Below are positions 6,899-14,530 of a stretch of DNA of 18,964 nt, piece by piece. Location: positions 1 to 18,964 of the forward strand of contig JAYPOZ010000090.1 in assembly GCA_038131165.1 (NCBI GenBank), read 5' to 3'. Numbering within the stretch: the stretch's first letter is position 1; every line of letters starts with the position of its first letter. This stretch comes from UBA6544 sp038131165 (GTDB lineage: Bacteria; Pseudomonadota; Alphaproteobacteria; UBA8366). A program made the position numbers and the translations under genes. The notes beneath the pieces are model-generated. The model did not search any database and was not told where the DNA came from. It saw only the letters and a list, made by a program, of their open reading frames with translations.

Positions 6899-8251
6899 GT
6901 GTGGGGAAACAACCGAAAATCTGAGGCATCGCGGACCGGCGCCGATGGGGATTCCGCTGCGTCGGGAACGGAGCCGTCGAATGTCGGGCGTTATCTCAAG
7001 GCGCAACGCGAGGCACGGGGCGAGGACATTCCCCATGTTGCCGACATGCTGCGCATTCACCGGGCCTATCTGCAGGCGATAGAAGAGAACGAAATCGACA
7101 AACTGCCGGGACCTACCTACGCGGTCGGTTTCGTGCGTGCCTACGCCGAGCATCTCGGCCTGGACAGCCGCCAGATCGTCGAGCGGTTCAAGGAAGAAGG
7201 CAAGGTTCTCGATAAGCGCGCGCAATTGGTTTTTCCCTCGCCGTTGCCGGAAGGCCGGGTGCCGAGTGCCGCCATCATGCTGCTCGCATTCGTCTTTCTA
7301 TTGGCGGCCTACGGAGGTTGGGTCTACGTGTCGTCGTCGAATGACGGCGGCGTCGATATGGTGCCGTCTTTACCGGACCGGTTCGCGGCTTTGGTCGGGG
7401 GCGAAGACGCGCCGGCGGCTAAGGCGAAACCACCGGCACAACCGGCGGAAACTGCGGAACCCGCTCAACCAGTTCAAACGGAACAGGCGCCGACGCCCGT
7501 GGAAACGGCGCCTGAAACAGCCCCTGCCCCTGTAACGACGGAAGCGGACTCGAAGGTCGCCGCGGCGACCGCCCCCTCGAAGCCTGCGGAAGCAGGAGAC
7601 GCGGCCGCGCCGGTAAAGACCGAGGTTGCCAGGACGGACTCATCCGCGCCGGCGGAGAGTTCCGCCCCGGCCGCCGATTCGAGCGGTGGTTCCGCACCTT
7701 CGACCGAGGTGCCGGCATCGGCTGCCGACGCCGCTTCGGAGGACGCCCGCAAACAGGCGGAGACCCCGGCGCCGACAACCGAAACGGCGGCGCCGGCCGC
7801 AACCGCGGCAAGGCCCGCGGGAGACGATCTGAACGCGGCGGCGCCGACGACCGGACCGGACGTCGGCGAGACCGCAGCGGGTGGAAACGCAAACACGGCA
7901 TCCGTCGGGTCGTCGCCGCCGACTCCGCCCGTGGCGGAGGCCGACGACGCACCGAGAGTCTTCGGCGAGCCCGGCGAGGGATCTCGGGTCACCGTGCGCG
8001 CGGTCGTCGACAGTTGGGTGGAAATTCAGGCCAGTGACGGGGAATTGCTGCTCACTAGGGTACTGCGGGCGGGCGATCTTTATCACGTGCCGGCCCGGCC
8101 CGGTCTGACGCTCGTGACCGGCAATGCCGGCGGTCTTGCCTTTTCGGTCGACGGCGCCAAAGTGCCGGATATCGGTCCCATGGGCACGGTTCGCCGGAAT
8201 GTCAGTCTGGATCCGGACGCTCTGAAGAACGGAACCGCCCACACCCGTTAG
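6899..8251 (+). CDS. RodZ-family cytoskeleton protein (HTH, single TM, DUF4115)
   Basis: A 450-residue inner-membrane protein of the RodZ type, which links MreB filaments to the cell-wall elongation machinery. A cytoplasmic HTH_25/Xre-like domain spans about 28-98 (VGRYLKAQREARG, then GPTYAVGFVRAYAEHLGL). One transmembrane helix lies at about 121-143 (AAIMLLAFVFLLAAYGGWVY). A long low-complexity Ala/Pro/Thr/Glu-rich periplasmic linker covers about 171-345. The C-terminal DUF4115 domain (about 355-435) includes VRAVVDSWVEIQASDGELL. E. coli RodZ has 337 residues, so the linker is expanded here. The start is GTG at 6899, preceded by a GGAA-containing stretch; the N-terminal 25 residues are poorly conserved, so a later start is possible. 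In many alphaproteobacteria ispG follows this gene; here hisS does. Confidence 0.88.
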   Translation: MWGNNRKSEASRTGADGDSAASGTEPSNVGRYLKAQREARGEDIPHVADMLRIHRAYLQAIEENEIDKLPGPTYAVGFVRAYAEHLGLDSRQIVERFKEEGKVLDKRAQLVFPSPLPEGRVPSAAIMLLAFVFLLAAYGGWVYVSSSNDGGVDMVPSLPDRFAALVGGEDAPAAKAKPPAQPAETAEPAQPVQTEQAPTPVETAPETAPAPVTTEADSKVAAATAPSKPAEAGDAAAPVKTEVARTDSSAPAESSAPAADSSGGSAPSTEVPASAADAASEDARKQAETPAPTTETAAPAATAARPAGDDLNAAAPTTGPDVGETAAGGNANTASVGSSPPTPPVAEADDAPRVFGEPGEGSRVTVRAVVDSWVEIQASDGELLLTRVLRAGDLYHVPARPGLTLVTGNAGGLAFSVDGAKVPDIGPMGTVRRNVSLDPDALKNGTAHTR

Positions 8252-8378
8252 CGGAAGAAACGATGATCGAAAATGCCTGGCTTGATAACATTGCCGGTCC
8301 GTCGCACTGTGCGCCGCGCCGGATCGACGGTGTAAGGTCCGACGATATTTTCCTGAAACTGACCGATGGATTGTGCGT

Positions 8379-9623
8379 ATGTCCTCGTTGAAGCCTGTTC
8401 GCGGCACCCATGACCTCCTACCGGAGGCAATGCGCGCTCATCGCCATGTGGTTGAAAGCGCCCGGGAGGTCGCCGAACGCTATGGGTTCGAGGAAATGGC
8501 GACACCCATCTTCGAGTCGTCCGATGTCTTTCGCCGCACGCTCGGCGACACCTCCGATATCGTGACCAAGGAGATGTATACCTTCTCGACCAAAGGCGGG
8601 GAGGAGATCACCTTGCGGCCGGAAAATACGGCGGGCGTCGCGCGCTGCTTTATCTCGCAGGGATTGGCCCAGCAGACGCCGCTGAAGTTCTTTTATTCCG
8701 GCCCGATGTTTCGTCACGAACGGCCGCAGAAAGGCCGGCAACGTCAGTTTCATCAGATCGGGGTCGAGACCATCGGCGTCCCGGCGCCGCAGGCGGACAT
8801 CGAGGTCATCGCGGCGGGGGCCCGGATTCTCGCGGAGCTCGGCCTTGGCGGCCGGACCGCGCTGCAGCTCAACACTCTGGGCGATCCGGAGAGCCGGACC
8901 GCCTATCGGGAGGCGCTGGTTGCGTATTTCAACGACTATTTGGCGGAGCTGTCGGCGGAAAGCCGCGAGCGGCTTCACCGCAATCCGTTGCGCATTCTGG
9001 ATTCGAAGAGCGAGCAGGACCGCGCCATTGTCGCCGACGCGCCGGCCTTCGGGGATTATCTGAACGCGGAGAGCCGCGCCTTCTTTGCCGAGGTGCAGGC
9101 GGGGCTGACCGCGCTCGGCATCCCATTCGAGCTGAACGACCGCCTCGTCCGCGGGCTCGACTACTACACCCATACGGCCTTCGAGTTTACCACCACGGAG
9201 CTCGGCGCCCAGGACGCGGTGATGGCCGGCGGCCGGTATGACGGACTGATCGCCATGATGGGCGGGCCGAGCACCGCCGGAGTCGGATGGGCCGCCGGAA
9301 TCGAGCGCCTTTCGATGCTGTGCGGCGAGGCGCCGCCCGCGCGCCGGCCGATCGCGCTGATTCCCATCGGCGGCGAGGCGGAGGCGCGCGCCCTGATCCT
9401 GGCCGAGACCCTGCGGGAAGCGGGTTTGAAGATCGATCTCGGCTACAGCGGCAATCTGGGGCGCCGGATGAAGCGGGCGAATCGGCTGAACGCCGTGGCC
9501 GCGATCCTCATCGGCGAGGACGAATTGGCGCAGGAGAAGGCCACCGTGCGGGACATGGACGGCGGCGGTCAGGAAGAAGTGCCGCTGGCCCGCTTGCCGG
9601 AGGTTCTGTCGCGCTATCTCTAG
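8379..9623 (+). CDS. hisS: Histidine-tRNA ligase
   Basis: A 414-residue class II aminoacyl-tRNA synthetase that charges tRNA-His, working as a cytosolic dimer. The N-terminus SSLKPVRGTHDLLP is the family opening. Motif 2 is at about 111-130 with FRHERPQKGRQRQF. The histidine-specific HisA motif RLVRGLDYYT is at 256-264, followed by the AGGRYDGL element. The C-terminal anticodon-binding domain starts near 325 (RRPIALIPIG). ATG 8379 is preferred over the in-frame GTG at 8373 because it fits the family N-terminus and has TGGA about 9 bases upstream. It leads a tight run with hemA (19-base gap), prfA and prmC. The 127 bases upstream show no clear promoter and no remnant of ispG. Confidence 0.96.
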   Translation: MSSLKPVRGTHDLLPEAMRAHRHVVESAREVAERYGFEEMATPIFESSDVFRRTLGDTSDIVTKEMYTFSTKGGEEITLRPENTAGVARCFISQGLAQQTPLKFFYSGPMFRHERPQKGRQRQFHQIGVETIGVPAPQADIEVIAAGARILAELGLGGRTALQLNTLGDPESRTAYREALVAYFNDYLAELSAESRERLHRNPLRILDSKSEQDRAIVADAPAFGDYLNAESRAFFAEVQAGLTALGIPFELNDRLVRGLDYYTHTAFEFTTTELGAQDAVMAGGRYDGLIAMMGGPSTAGVGWAAGIERLSMLCGEAPPARRPIALIPIGGEAEARALILAETLREAGLKIDLGYSGNLGRRMKRANRLNAVAAILIGEDELAQEKATVRDMDGGGQEEVPLARLPEVLSRYL

Positions 9624-9631
9624 CGACTTGC

Positions 9632-9640
9632 GGGGAGGTG
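9632..9640 (+). promoter_or_regulatory. Strong ribosome binding site fixing the hemA start
   Basis: GGGGAGGTG lies 2 bases before ATG 9643, with the GGAGG core about 5 bases away. This supports ATG 9643 over the in-frame TTG at 9628, which lies upstream of the site. Confidence 0.7.
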
Positions 9641-9642
9641 AA

Positions 9643-10902
9643 ATGTCACCGGAGAAGCCCGCACGCATTTTTGCCGTGGGCATCAATCATAAGTCGAGCT
9701 CGGCGTTTCTGCGGGACCGCCTGTTCATCGACGAGGACATGCTGCCCGAGGTCTATCTCCGGCTGGCGCGGGCGTCCGTGCGCCAGGCGATCGTCCTGTC
9801 GACCTGCGACCGTATCGAAGTCCAGGGCGCCGACGAGGACCCGGAGCGGGCGGCGATGGCGGTCCGCGACCTCCTGGCCGGTCTCGGCGGATCGGACGCC
9901 GAGGCGCTCGACCAGGCGCTCTACCGGCATGTCGATCTGGCGGCGGTGCGGCATATTTTCTCCGTCGCGGCGTCGCTCGACAGCCAGATCGTCGGCGAGC
10001 CGCAAGTGCTCGGTCAGGTGAAGGAGGGCCATCGCCAGGCGGCGGCGGCGAAGATGACCGGGCCGGAACTCGAAGCGGTCCTGCAGGCGGCCTATGGAGC
10101 GGCGAAGCGGGTTCGCACGGAGACGAGCATCGGCGAGCGCGCCGTGTCGATCGGCTCGGCGGCGGTGCAGATCGCGGGCGACATTCACGGCGATCTGGGG
10201 GAGCGGACGGTGCTGGTCGTGGGGCTCGGCGAAATCGGCGACCTGATCCTCCGCCAGTTGCGGGCGGGCGGGATCGAGCGCGTGATGCTGACCTGGCCCG
10301 GCCGCCGGACCGAGCGGGAGGCGAATCGGCTCGGCATCCATTTTCTGCCCTTCGAGGATTTCGAGGCCGGTCTCGCCAAGGCGGATATCACGGTCAGCGC
10401 CGCCGGCACCGGGCGCTTTCTCGTGACTGCGGAGATGGCCGCGCGGGCGCTGCGGGCGCGCCGGCACCGGGCGATGCTGTTTCTCGACGGCGGCGTCCCG
10501 GCGGATATCGAGCCCGGCGTGCATGATCTGGACGGCGCCTTCGTATATTCTCTGGACGACCTGGAACGGGTCGCCCGGCAAGGGCTCCTGGAGCGCGAGG
10601 CGGTGGCGGCGGAGGCGTTGGAGATCGTCGATGCGGAGGTCGAGCGCTGGCGCAACGCGCAGAGCGTCCGCGACGTCGTGCCGACCTTGGTCGCGCTGCG
10701 CGAGCGCTTCGAAGCGGTCCGCGCCGGGATACTGACCGAGCACGGGAGCGCGGATGTCGAGGAGGCGACCCGGCTGCTGGTCAACCGGCTGCTGGATGTG
10801 CCGACCCGGAGCTTGCGGAAGATGGCGGCCGAGAACGAAGTCTCGGAGGAATTGCTGCGGCGGCTCTTCGGGCTCGACGCGGATGACAGGAACGGAAGGT
10901 AG
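9643..10902 (+). CDS. hemA: Glutamyl-tRNA reductase (C5 pathway)
   Basis: A 419-residue NADPH-dependent enzyme that reduces Glu-tRNA(Glu) to glutamate-1-semialdehyde, the committed step of C5 tetrapyrrole synthesis. The N-terminus has AVGINHKSS, where the family has GxxHKTAP. The catalytic cysteine is Cys55 in LSTCDRIE; the usual motif is STCNR, so Asn is Asp here. AVRHIF and SLDSQIVGEPQVLGQVKE (111-128) are the core family signature. The NADPH-binding VVGLGEIG follows at about 192-199. The C-terminal dimerisation domain includes LLDVPTRSLRKMA. It sits between hisS and prfA, with only 3 bases before prfA. Classical alphaproteobacteria use ALA synthase (also named hemA), so this is unexpected. 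Activity needs hemL, gltX and tRNA-Glu elsewhere in the genome. Confidence 0.94.
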   Translation: MSPEKPARIFAVGINHKSSSAFLRDRLFIDEDMLPEVYLRLARASVRQAIVLSTCDRIEVQGADEDPERAAMAVRDLLAGLGGSDAEALDQALYRHVDLAAVRHIFSVAASLDSQIVGEPQVLGQVKEGHRQAAAAKMTGPELEAVLQAAYGAAKRVRTETSIGERAVSIGSAAVQIAGDIHGDLGERTVLVVGLGEIGDLILRQLRAGGIERVMLTWPGRRTEREANRLGIHFLPFEDFEAGLAKADITVSAAGTGRFLVTAEMAARALRARRHRAMLFLDGGVPADIEPGVHDLDGAFVYSLDDLERVARQGLLEREAVAAEALEIVDAEVERWRNAQSVRDVVPTLVALRERFEAVRAGILTEHGSADVEEATRLLVNRLLDVPTRSLRKMAAENEVSEELLRRLFGLDADDRNGR

Positions 10903-10905
10903 ACG

Positions 10906-11979
10906 ATGAGTATCATGGACCGGCTCGAGGGCGTGATTTCGCGGCACGCCGAACTTTCGGCGCTGATGGCCACGGGAGAACTGGACCCGGCGCGCTATGT
11001 CGACATCTCCCGGGAGTATTCGGAACTGACCCCGGTCGTCGAGAAGGCGCAGGAGATGAAGGCGGCGCAGGCCGAGCTCAGCGGCCTCGAGGAACTGATC
11101 GCCGATGCCTCGACCGAGCCCGAAATGAAGGCCCTGGTGGAGGCCGAATACGAGGAAATCCGCCAGGCGCTGCCCGCGCTGGAGGAATCGCTCCGCGTCC
11201 TCCTGCTGCCGAAAGACGCCGCCGACGAGAAGAACGCCATCCTGGAAATCCGGGCCGGCACCGGCGGCGACGAAGCGGCGCTCTTCGCGGGGGACCTGAT
11301 GCGGATGTATCAGCGCTATGCCGAGCTCCACGGCTGGCGGGTGGAGTTTCTCGATCTCAGCGAGACCGAGCTGGGCGGCGTCAAGGACGTGGCGATCTCG
11401 ATCGCCGGGCGCGGCGTGTTCGCGCGGCTGAAGTTCGAGTCCGGCGTGCACCGCGTGCAACGGGTGCCGACGACGGAAAGCGGCGGGCGCATTCACACCT
11501 CCGCCGCGACGGTGGCGGTGCTGCCCGAGGCCGAGGAGGTCGACATTCAGATCGATCCCAGCGATCTGCGGATCGACACCTACCGGGCGTCCGGCGCGGG
11601 CGGGCAGCACGTCAACAAGACGGACAGCGCGATCCGCATCACCCACATGCCGTCGGGAATCGTCGTGCAATGCCAGGACGAGAAATCGCAGCACAAGAAC
11701 CGGGCGACGGCGATGAAGGTTCTGCGGGCGCGGCTCTACGACCACGAGCGTCAGATGCTCGACGCCGAACGCGCCGCCGATCGCAAGACACAGGTCGGCA
11801 GCGGCGACCGCTCGGAGCGCATCCGGACCTATAATTTCCCGCAGGGCCGGGTCACCGACCACCGCATCAACCTGACGCTCCACAAGCTGGAGCGCATCCT
11901 GAGCGGCGACGAGCTGGACGACATCATCGACGAGCTGATCGCCGAGGATCAGGCGGCGCGTCTCGCCGAAATCCAATAA
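10906..11979 (+). CDS. prfA: Peptide chain release factor 1
   Basis: A 357-residue translation termination factor for UAA and UAG codons. The PxT codon-recognition tripeptide is P188-T-T190 in RVQRVPTTESGGRIHTS, and the catalytic GGQ is at 232-234 in SGAGGQHVNKTDSAIR. RF2 would show SPF at the recognition site, so RF1 is clear. The N-terminal helical domain and length are normal. It starts 3 bases after hemA; its ribosome site (GGAAGG) lies in the end of the hemA coding region. Its stop shares one base with the ATG of prmC (TAATG), so the pair is translationally coupled. The next gene encodes the enzyme expected to methylate this GGQ glutamine. Confidence 0.97.
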   Translation: MSIMDRLEGVISRHAELSALMATGELDPARYVDISREYSELTPVVEKAQEMKAAQAELSGLEELIADASTEPEMKALVEAEYEEIRQALPALEESLRVLLLPKDAADEKNAILEIRAGTGGDEAALFAGDLMRMYQRYAELHGWRVEFLDLSETELGGVKDVAISIAGRGVFARLKFESGVHRVQRVPTTESGGRIHTSAATVAVLPEAEEVDIQIDPSDLRIDTYRASGAGGQHVNKTDSAIRITHMPSGIVVQCQDEKSQHKNRATAMKVLRARLYDHERQMLDAERAADRKTQVGSGDRSERIRTYNFPQGRVTDHRINLTLHKLERILSGDELDDIIDELIAEDQAARLAEIQ

Positions 11980-12902
11980 TGTCCCCATCGCAGGAACGGG
12001 CGCCGGAAATGCCGGGCTCGACGGGTCGGGAGACCGTCGGCGAGGCGCTGCGGTGGGGCGCGGAACGGCTGGCGCGGGCCGGCATCGAGGCGCCGCGCCG
12101 CGAAGCCCGGCTGCTGCTCGCCCGGGCGCTGGGCCGGAGTGTGGAATGGGTGCTCGCCCATCCCGAGGGAGAGCTGGGCGACCTGCCCGACTACGGCGAT
12201 CTTGTGCGCCGGCGGGAAGACCGCGAGCCGGTCTCCCACATTCTCGGAGAGCGCGAGTTCTGGAGCTTGCCGTTTCGCGTCGGCCGCGACGTGCTGGACC
12301 CGCGTCCGGACAGCGAAACCCTGGTGGAACTGGCGCTGGCGCAGTTTCCCGCGTGCGACCGCCCGCTCAGGGTGCTCGATCTGGGGGTCGGGAGCGGCTG
12401 CCTGCTGCTCTCCTTTCTAAGCGAGCGGCCGCTGGCGTTCGGCGTGGGCGTCGATCTCTCCCCGGCCGCCCTGGCGGTTGCGCGGGAGAATGCGCGCGCC
12501 CTCGGTCTGGAGAAACGATGTGCCTTCATGTGCGGCGACTGGGCGGACAGCCTGTCGGGGTCCTTCGACCTAATCCTGGCAAATCCGCCGTATATTCCCG
12601 AGGGCGAGATCGACGGGCTGGCGCCCGAGGTGGCGCGGTTCGAGCCCCGGACCGCGCTCGCGGGCGGGCCGGACGGACTGGACTGCTACCGCGCCCTGGC
12701 GCCCGGAATCGCCGCTCTGATCGCGCCGCGGGGCAAGGCCATTGTCGAATTCGGCATCGGACAGGCAGAGGCGGTCGGCGGAATATTCGAGGGGGCGGGA
12801 ATGACCCTTGGCGACAATCGCAGCGATCTCTCCGGCCGTCCGCGCTGCCTCCTGCTGGCCGCGGGTGCCGCGCAGTGGTTGCAGAAAAAACCCTTGGAAT
12901 AA
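11979..12902 (+). CDS. prmC: Release factor glutamine methyltransferase
   Basis: A 307-residue SAM-dependent enzyme that N5-methylates the glutamine of the GGQ motif in RF1 and RF2. The helical N-terminal domain (about 15-100) contains EAPRREARLLLA and RREDREPVSHILGEREF. The Rossmann domain has DLGVGSGC at 134-141, where DLGTGSG is usual, and the substrate-glutamine-binding NPPY at 202-205. The start overlaps the prfA stop by one base, the classic coupling of factor and modifier. The N-terminus carries about 15 extra residues rich in Ser/Pro/Glu; a GTG 20 codons in is possible but lacks a better ribosome site. No terminator hairpin with T tract follows. Confidence 0.95.
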   Translation: MSPSQERAPEMPGSTGRETVGEALRWGAERLARAGIEAPRREARLLLARALGRSVEWVLAHPEGELGDLPDYGDLVRRREDREPVSHILGEREFWSLPFRVGRDVLDPRPDSETLVELALAQFPACDRPLRVLDLGVGSGCLLLSFLSERPLAFGVGVDLSPAALAVARENARALGLEKRCAFMCGDWADSLSGSFDLILANPPYIPEGEIDGLAPEVARFEPRTALAGGPDGLDCYRALAPGIAALIAPRGKAIVEFGIGQAEAVGGIFEGAGMTLGDNRSDLSGRPRCLLLAAGAAQWLQKKPLE

Positions 12903-13091
12903 ACCCGCCAAACGGCTAATGTCGTTCCAGTGCTCGGCACAGAATCACACTAGACCCTCGTGGTCGTGACTGGTGAGCACGAAATCTTCAAAGGATTATC
13001 TTTTGAGGGGAGTTGCGTCCCACAGTCCCGCTGGGATCGTTCTGTTCGAGTGGGATGGGGCGCGGAATCAGCTTCGATTTAAACGGAAATC

Positions 13092-13586
13092 ATGCGACAA
13101 AACCAAGGCACTAAACGTTCGCGCGGCCGGAACTCGAATAGACGTAGCGGTCCGTCCCGCAATCAAACTTTCGACAGCAACGGCCCCAGCGTGCGCATAC
13201 GCGGAAACGCGTCGCAGGTGCACGAGAAATATCTGGCCATGGCGCGCGACGCGAGTTCGGCCGGCGATCGGATCGCCGCCGAGAACTATCTCCAGCATGC
13301 GGAACATTATTACCGCATTCTGGCGGTTCAGCGCGAAGACGCGGAAGCGCGCGGCCAGGGCAATCAACAGGGGCGGGGCAACGGGCGCGACGATCGCGAC
13401 GAGAATACGCACCAGATCACCGGCTCCGGGACGGAGGGTTTCGACCAGCCGACCGGCGATATCGACGAGATGCCGGCGTTCGTGACGAAGAAGGTGCGCA
13501 AACCGGCCAAGCCGGCCCCGTCGTCCGACGATTCCAATAACGATACGGAATCCGAAGAAGTTTCCGAGACCGCCGTCGGCGATTGA
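13092..13586 (+). CDS. DUF4167 domain protein
   Basis: A 164-residue protein of unknown function. The basic N-terminus (M-R-Q-N-Q, then Arg/Asn/Ser-rich to about 28) leads into the conserved domain: SNGPSVRIRGNASQVHEKY, then LARDASSAGDRI with A-E-N-Y-L-Q-H-A-E-H-Y-Y-R-I. The rest is disordered, Gly/Arg/Gln-rich and then acidic. DUF4167 is typical of alphaproteobacteria and, from memory, is usually found downstream of prmC as here. The basic, disordered ends would suit nucleic-acid or ribosome binding, but that is inference only. The 189-base upstream region contains a small stem (TCCCAC at 13018-13023 with GTGGGA at 13050-13055) and no clear promoter. The ribosome site is ACGGAAA just before the ATG. 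Confidence 0.9.
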   Translation: MRQNQGTKRSRGRNSNRRSGPSRNQTFDSNGPSVRIRGNASQVHEKYLAMARDASSAGDRIAAENYLQHAEHYYRILAVQREDAEARGQGNQQGRGNGRDDRDENTHQITGSGTEGFDQPTGDIDEMPAFVTKKVRKPAKPAPSSDDSNNDTESEEVSETAVGD

Positions 13587-13612
13587 TCGGCGCCCGCGCG
13601 GTTAGATTTCGA

Positions 13613-14374
13613 CTAGCGCAGCCATTCCAGCGGGTCGCCGACGCCGATCGTGCCGCCGTCGAGGACGGTTGCGTAGACGCCGCATTCGGTATGGCCGAAT
13701 CCCCGTTCCAGCACCAAGGGAATGTTCATGTCCCGCGCCGCCGTTGCCGGATCGACATTTGTTGCCCCGCAACGCTCGATCGGTGCTTCGACCCTGAGGC
13801 GGGCCGAGCCGATCCGGACCTCCCGGCCGACCCAATCGCGCTCTTCCCACCGCTCCGCGCCGTCGAAATAGAGATTGGCGCGAAACCGGTCCCGGTCGGT
13901 GGGCTGGCGCGCGACCCGCTCGATATCCGCGACGCTGGTGAGATTGACCAGCGACAGAAACGGCTCGGGACTGTCCGCGAAGGGCGTTGACGCCGCCTCG
14001 ACGAGTTTCGGATTGCCACGCGCGCCGGCGGCGAAAAACCCGGCGAAAAACTGTTCCAGCATGTTCCGCCCGAGCGGCGTCGTGGGGTCGCCGGCCGCGA
14101 CCTGGCGTCCGCCGCGCGCGACCGTCAGTCTGTTCGAGGCCGGATCGAAATCCACGGCGAGCTGGGCCAGCCGCTCGTCGCGGCTGAGATTGAGGAAATG
14201 GTTCTTCGGCATCCATTTCGGATCGCTCCGGTTGACTCCGCTCGACGCCGGGGCGAGCGCGAAGCGACGGTCGTGCGACAGGCCCCGGCCAGCTTCCAGC
14301 ACCGCGCTGTCGAGCGCTGTGCCGTTCATTCCCTTGACCGAGTAGCGGCGTATGTCCACGAGGGTGATGGTCAT
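13613..14374 (-). CDS. MOSC domain-containing protein
   Basis: A 253-residue protein with an N-terminal MOSC_N beta-barrel (YSVKGMNGTALDSAVLEAG, then GLSHDRRFAL) and a C-terminal MOSC domain. The conserved MOSC cysteine is Cys202 in PIERCGATNVDPAT, followed by RDMNIP and a C-terminal GVYATVLDGGTIGVGDPL. MOSC proteins bind or transfer sulfur to molybdenum cofactor or act in amidoxime reduction (YcbX, mARC); this one lacks the ferredoxin domain of YcbX. It is cytosolic, with no signal peptide. It stands alone on the minus strand, converging on the DUF4167 gene 26 bases away and divergent from the DadA-like gene. No molybdenum cofactor genes are nearby, so the substrate is unknown. Confidence 0.88.
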   Translation of the reverse strand: MTITLVDIRRYSVKGMNGTALDSAVLEAGRGLSHDRRFALAPASSGVNRSDPKWMPKNHFLNLSRDERLAQLAVDFDPASNRLTVARGGRQVAAGDPTTPLGRNMLEQFFAGFFAAGARGNPKLVEAASTPFADSPEPFLSLVNLTSVADIERVARQPTDRDRFRANLYFDGAERWEERDWVGREVRIGSARLRVEAPIERCGATNVDPATAARDMNIPLVLERGFGHTECGVYATVLDGGTIGVGDPLEWLR

Positions 14375-14466
14375 CCCGGCACGCTAGCAGGCTCGTGCGG
14401 CTCCGCAAAGCGGACACTTAACTCGCCCGGGCGCGCAATTCCTCTACTTCTAATCTTGTACTTCTT

Positions 14467-14477
14467 GTTGCCGCAAC
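14467..14477. repeat. 11-base palindrome upstream of the DadA-like gene
   Basis: GTTGC and GCAAC flank a single C, a perfect 11-base palindrome in the 156-base divergent spacer between the MOSC and DadA-like genes. Two copies of TACTTCT occur just upstream. This locally AT-richer patch could hold an operator for either gene, but no consensus -35/-10 pair could be assigned. Confidence 0.25.
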
Positions 14478-14530
14478 CGGTTTAAGGGGGCCAGGTCCAT
14501 GGTCGCGAGACGAGCAGGAAGGCGGGAGCC

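Noticed and set aside
9646..11988. Minus-strand open frame of 780 codons opposite hemA and prfA
   Set aside because: Both plus-strand genes are certain from catalytic motifs; the antisense frame shows no recognisable domain.
12973..13485. Plus-strand frame starting before the DUF4167 gene
   Set aside because: Most of it overlaps the DUF4167 gene in a different frame and turns Arg/Thr-rich there; the non-overlapping 40 codons match nothing known to me.
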